Origin: Antilocapra americana
Lineage: Eukaryota > Chordata > Mammalia > Artiodactyla > Antilocapridae
Length of the DNA: 64,000 nt
Reading direction: 5' to 3'
NCBI GenBank assembly: GCA_007570785.1
Contig: ML660774.1
Coordinates: 8,137,969 to 8,201,968 of the forward strand
A program made the position numbers and the translations under genes. Numbering within the stretch: the stretch's first letter is position 1; each line of letters starts with the position of its first letter. The notes under the pieces were generated by a model. The model was not told the origin of the DNA, did not search any database, and worked only from the letters and a program-made list of their open reading frames with translations. Below are positions 62,539 to 64,000 of the stretch, piece by piece.

Positions 62539-64000
62539 GTGAGTGGATTATCTCAAAGTTAAGGGTGAGGGGGAGAGTAATTAAGCAAGACATCTGACCC
62601 TCAGGACACATATCCTTTTAAGGTTTAGCACCAACTACCACTTGGCAGATATATCATCCTAGACACACCAGAAGGAGGGGCCCAGAAACAAGAATGTCTT
62701 GGCACGTGTCGACAGAAACTTCTGTTTGGAAAAGACTCTCTACAAAGCAGATCTTAAAACAGTCAGCCCTCTATTTTTATTATCAACATTAAAAAATCAA
62801 AATATTCAGAAGAGTGCTGGGTATTTCATAGCATCTGGGTCCAAACCAAGTTCCATAATATGTCCTCAGAACATATCTTTACTCTTTTAGACTTCTGGGG
62901 AATCATTTCAGAAAAGAATGTACCTAGTTTGAATTTAGGAAGCCATCCATTTGAATAGTTTGAGTTTCACCATCAGGTTTTGATCTTATTTCTCTTTCTA
63001 TCCATTAAAATTTCACAGAATAGGAATTATTTTAGACACTGTTTTTCATTAATCATTGTAGAATGGAGTTTTCACGATGCCACCATTATGGGTGGTTTCT
63101 GAGTCTTTGTTGACTTAAGAAGACCACATCACAACCATGTTTATAGCTAAGACAAACACTTCTAGGTGTCTAGGGTAAGGGTTACATTTGACTAAAGATA
63201 AATTCTTAAGGAAGAAGAAGCTTTTTTCCCCCAAACCAAACTCCTCTCCATCTGTCCCCTAATTCCAAATTGCTCTTCTGAGCCATAATCATTACCACAT
63301 ACAAACACATTGAATGCAGAGAAGTAGGACCCAGAGATGCTGTGAGCCACGGTCACTCCAATTTTATTATTTTTGAAAAAATTTATGATCATGCTAGGGA
63401 AATTAGAGGTGCAAATTAGCAGAAAATGAGAAAATACCTGTCATCTGTAGTCTTATAATACAAAGATGGCCTTTATTAAAAATATCTTTTTTAGATATTT
63501 TTCTGCATGTGTCTCTACACACTCAACAAAGATGTTATTAGATACTTCTGTGCAAGTTATGTTTCCCATTTATAGTGATCTTTCAAGCAAATAAATATAT
63601 ATCATGTTTTTGGAGCTTAATATTCTTCTCTATCCATGGTATTTTTGTATGAACATTCATATATACAGGTTAACTTCAGTAGAAAAAAAATTGGGAAATT
63701 AATTAAAACACTAGCTATAATAAATGTGTGCATATTTTTAAGGTTTTATGATATATATCATCAAATTATCTTCTAGAAAAGTTGTTCCCATGTTAGAAGA
63801 TAGGGAGAAACAAAGTTAAGATCACATTTGAAGGAAAATAATTTATGTACAAATTATTATGGTTGAGCATGATAAATGAAAATCAACCAAGTATTTTTAT
63901 GCATAAGTACCCATAAAATAATTTTAACATCGTAGATCAAACCCTAACATATCACTGTTTCAGGAGTTCCCTGGCTATCTAGTGGTTAGGACTCTGTGCT
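62539..64000 (+). other. KLKB1 intron 2 (start)
   Basis: No sequence resembling the first apple domain is found, so exon 3 lies beyond the window. AT-rich, no other feature except a SINE head at the very end. Confidence 0.7.
63962..64000 (+). repeat. tRNA-Glu-derived SINE head, cut by window end
   Basis: ggagttccctggctatctag, then tggttaggactctgtgct: the beginning of a CHR-type copy. Confidence 0.8.

Overview
The window is nuclear DNA of a ruminant, almost certainly a bovid. It is full of Bov-tA/Bov-A and CHR-type tRNA-derived SINEs and carries a 5'-truncated BovB (RTE) LINE, a combination typical of Bovidae. The genes are ordinary spliced mammalian genes with GT/AG introns and CpG-island promoters. 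The species cannot be fixed from sequence alone. The order FAM149A - CYP4V2 - KLKB1 matches human 4q35; by synteny I expect TLR3 to the left and F11 to the right.

Layout. (1) About 300-37,680, + strand: FAM149A, a DUF3719-family gene. All 14 coding exons can be placed (752 to stop at 37,518), followed by an AATAAA signal. Exon 1 has one extra G (run at 1400-1402): the exons sum to 3n+1 bases, and the residues after the G-run match the expected protein only in the next frame. A second CpG island at about 14.4-15.1 kb, inside intron 1, ends in a strong splice donor. An in-frame ATG sits just before that donor in exactly the phase needed to join exon 2, so it could be an alternative first exon that bypasses the frameshift. 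(2) About 37.7-43.0 kb: intergenic, mostly old repeats, one of them split by a younger Bov-tA insertion. (3) About 43.0-59.4 kb, + strand: CYP4V2, complete in 11 exons, 527 codons, with all P450 motifs intact. (4) About 59.4-64.0 kb: the 5' end of KLKB1, with a possible untranslated exon 1 and a clear exon 2 encoding the start codon and signal peptide. The rest of the gene is outside the window.

The three genes are neighbours by conserved synteny, not an operon: an uncharacterised FAM149 protein (its paralogue FAM149B1 is linked to cilia), a microsomal fatty-acid omega-hydroxylase, and a liver-secreted protease zymogen. Introns and spacers are dominated by SINEs, fragments of L1, BovB, MIR and L2, one MaLR LTR, DNA-transposon relics, and a ~390 bp TG/TGAGA microsatellite. 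A 10-base run of N at 46,310-46,319 marks an assembly gap in a CA repeat. I found no evidence for a new biological system. The most useful observations are the FAM149A frameshift and the candidate alternative first exon.
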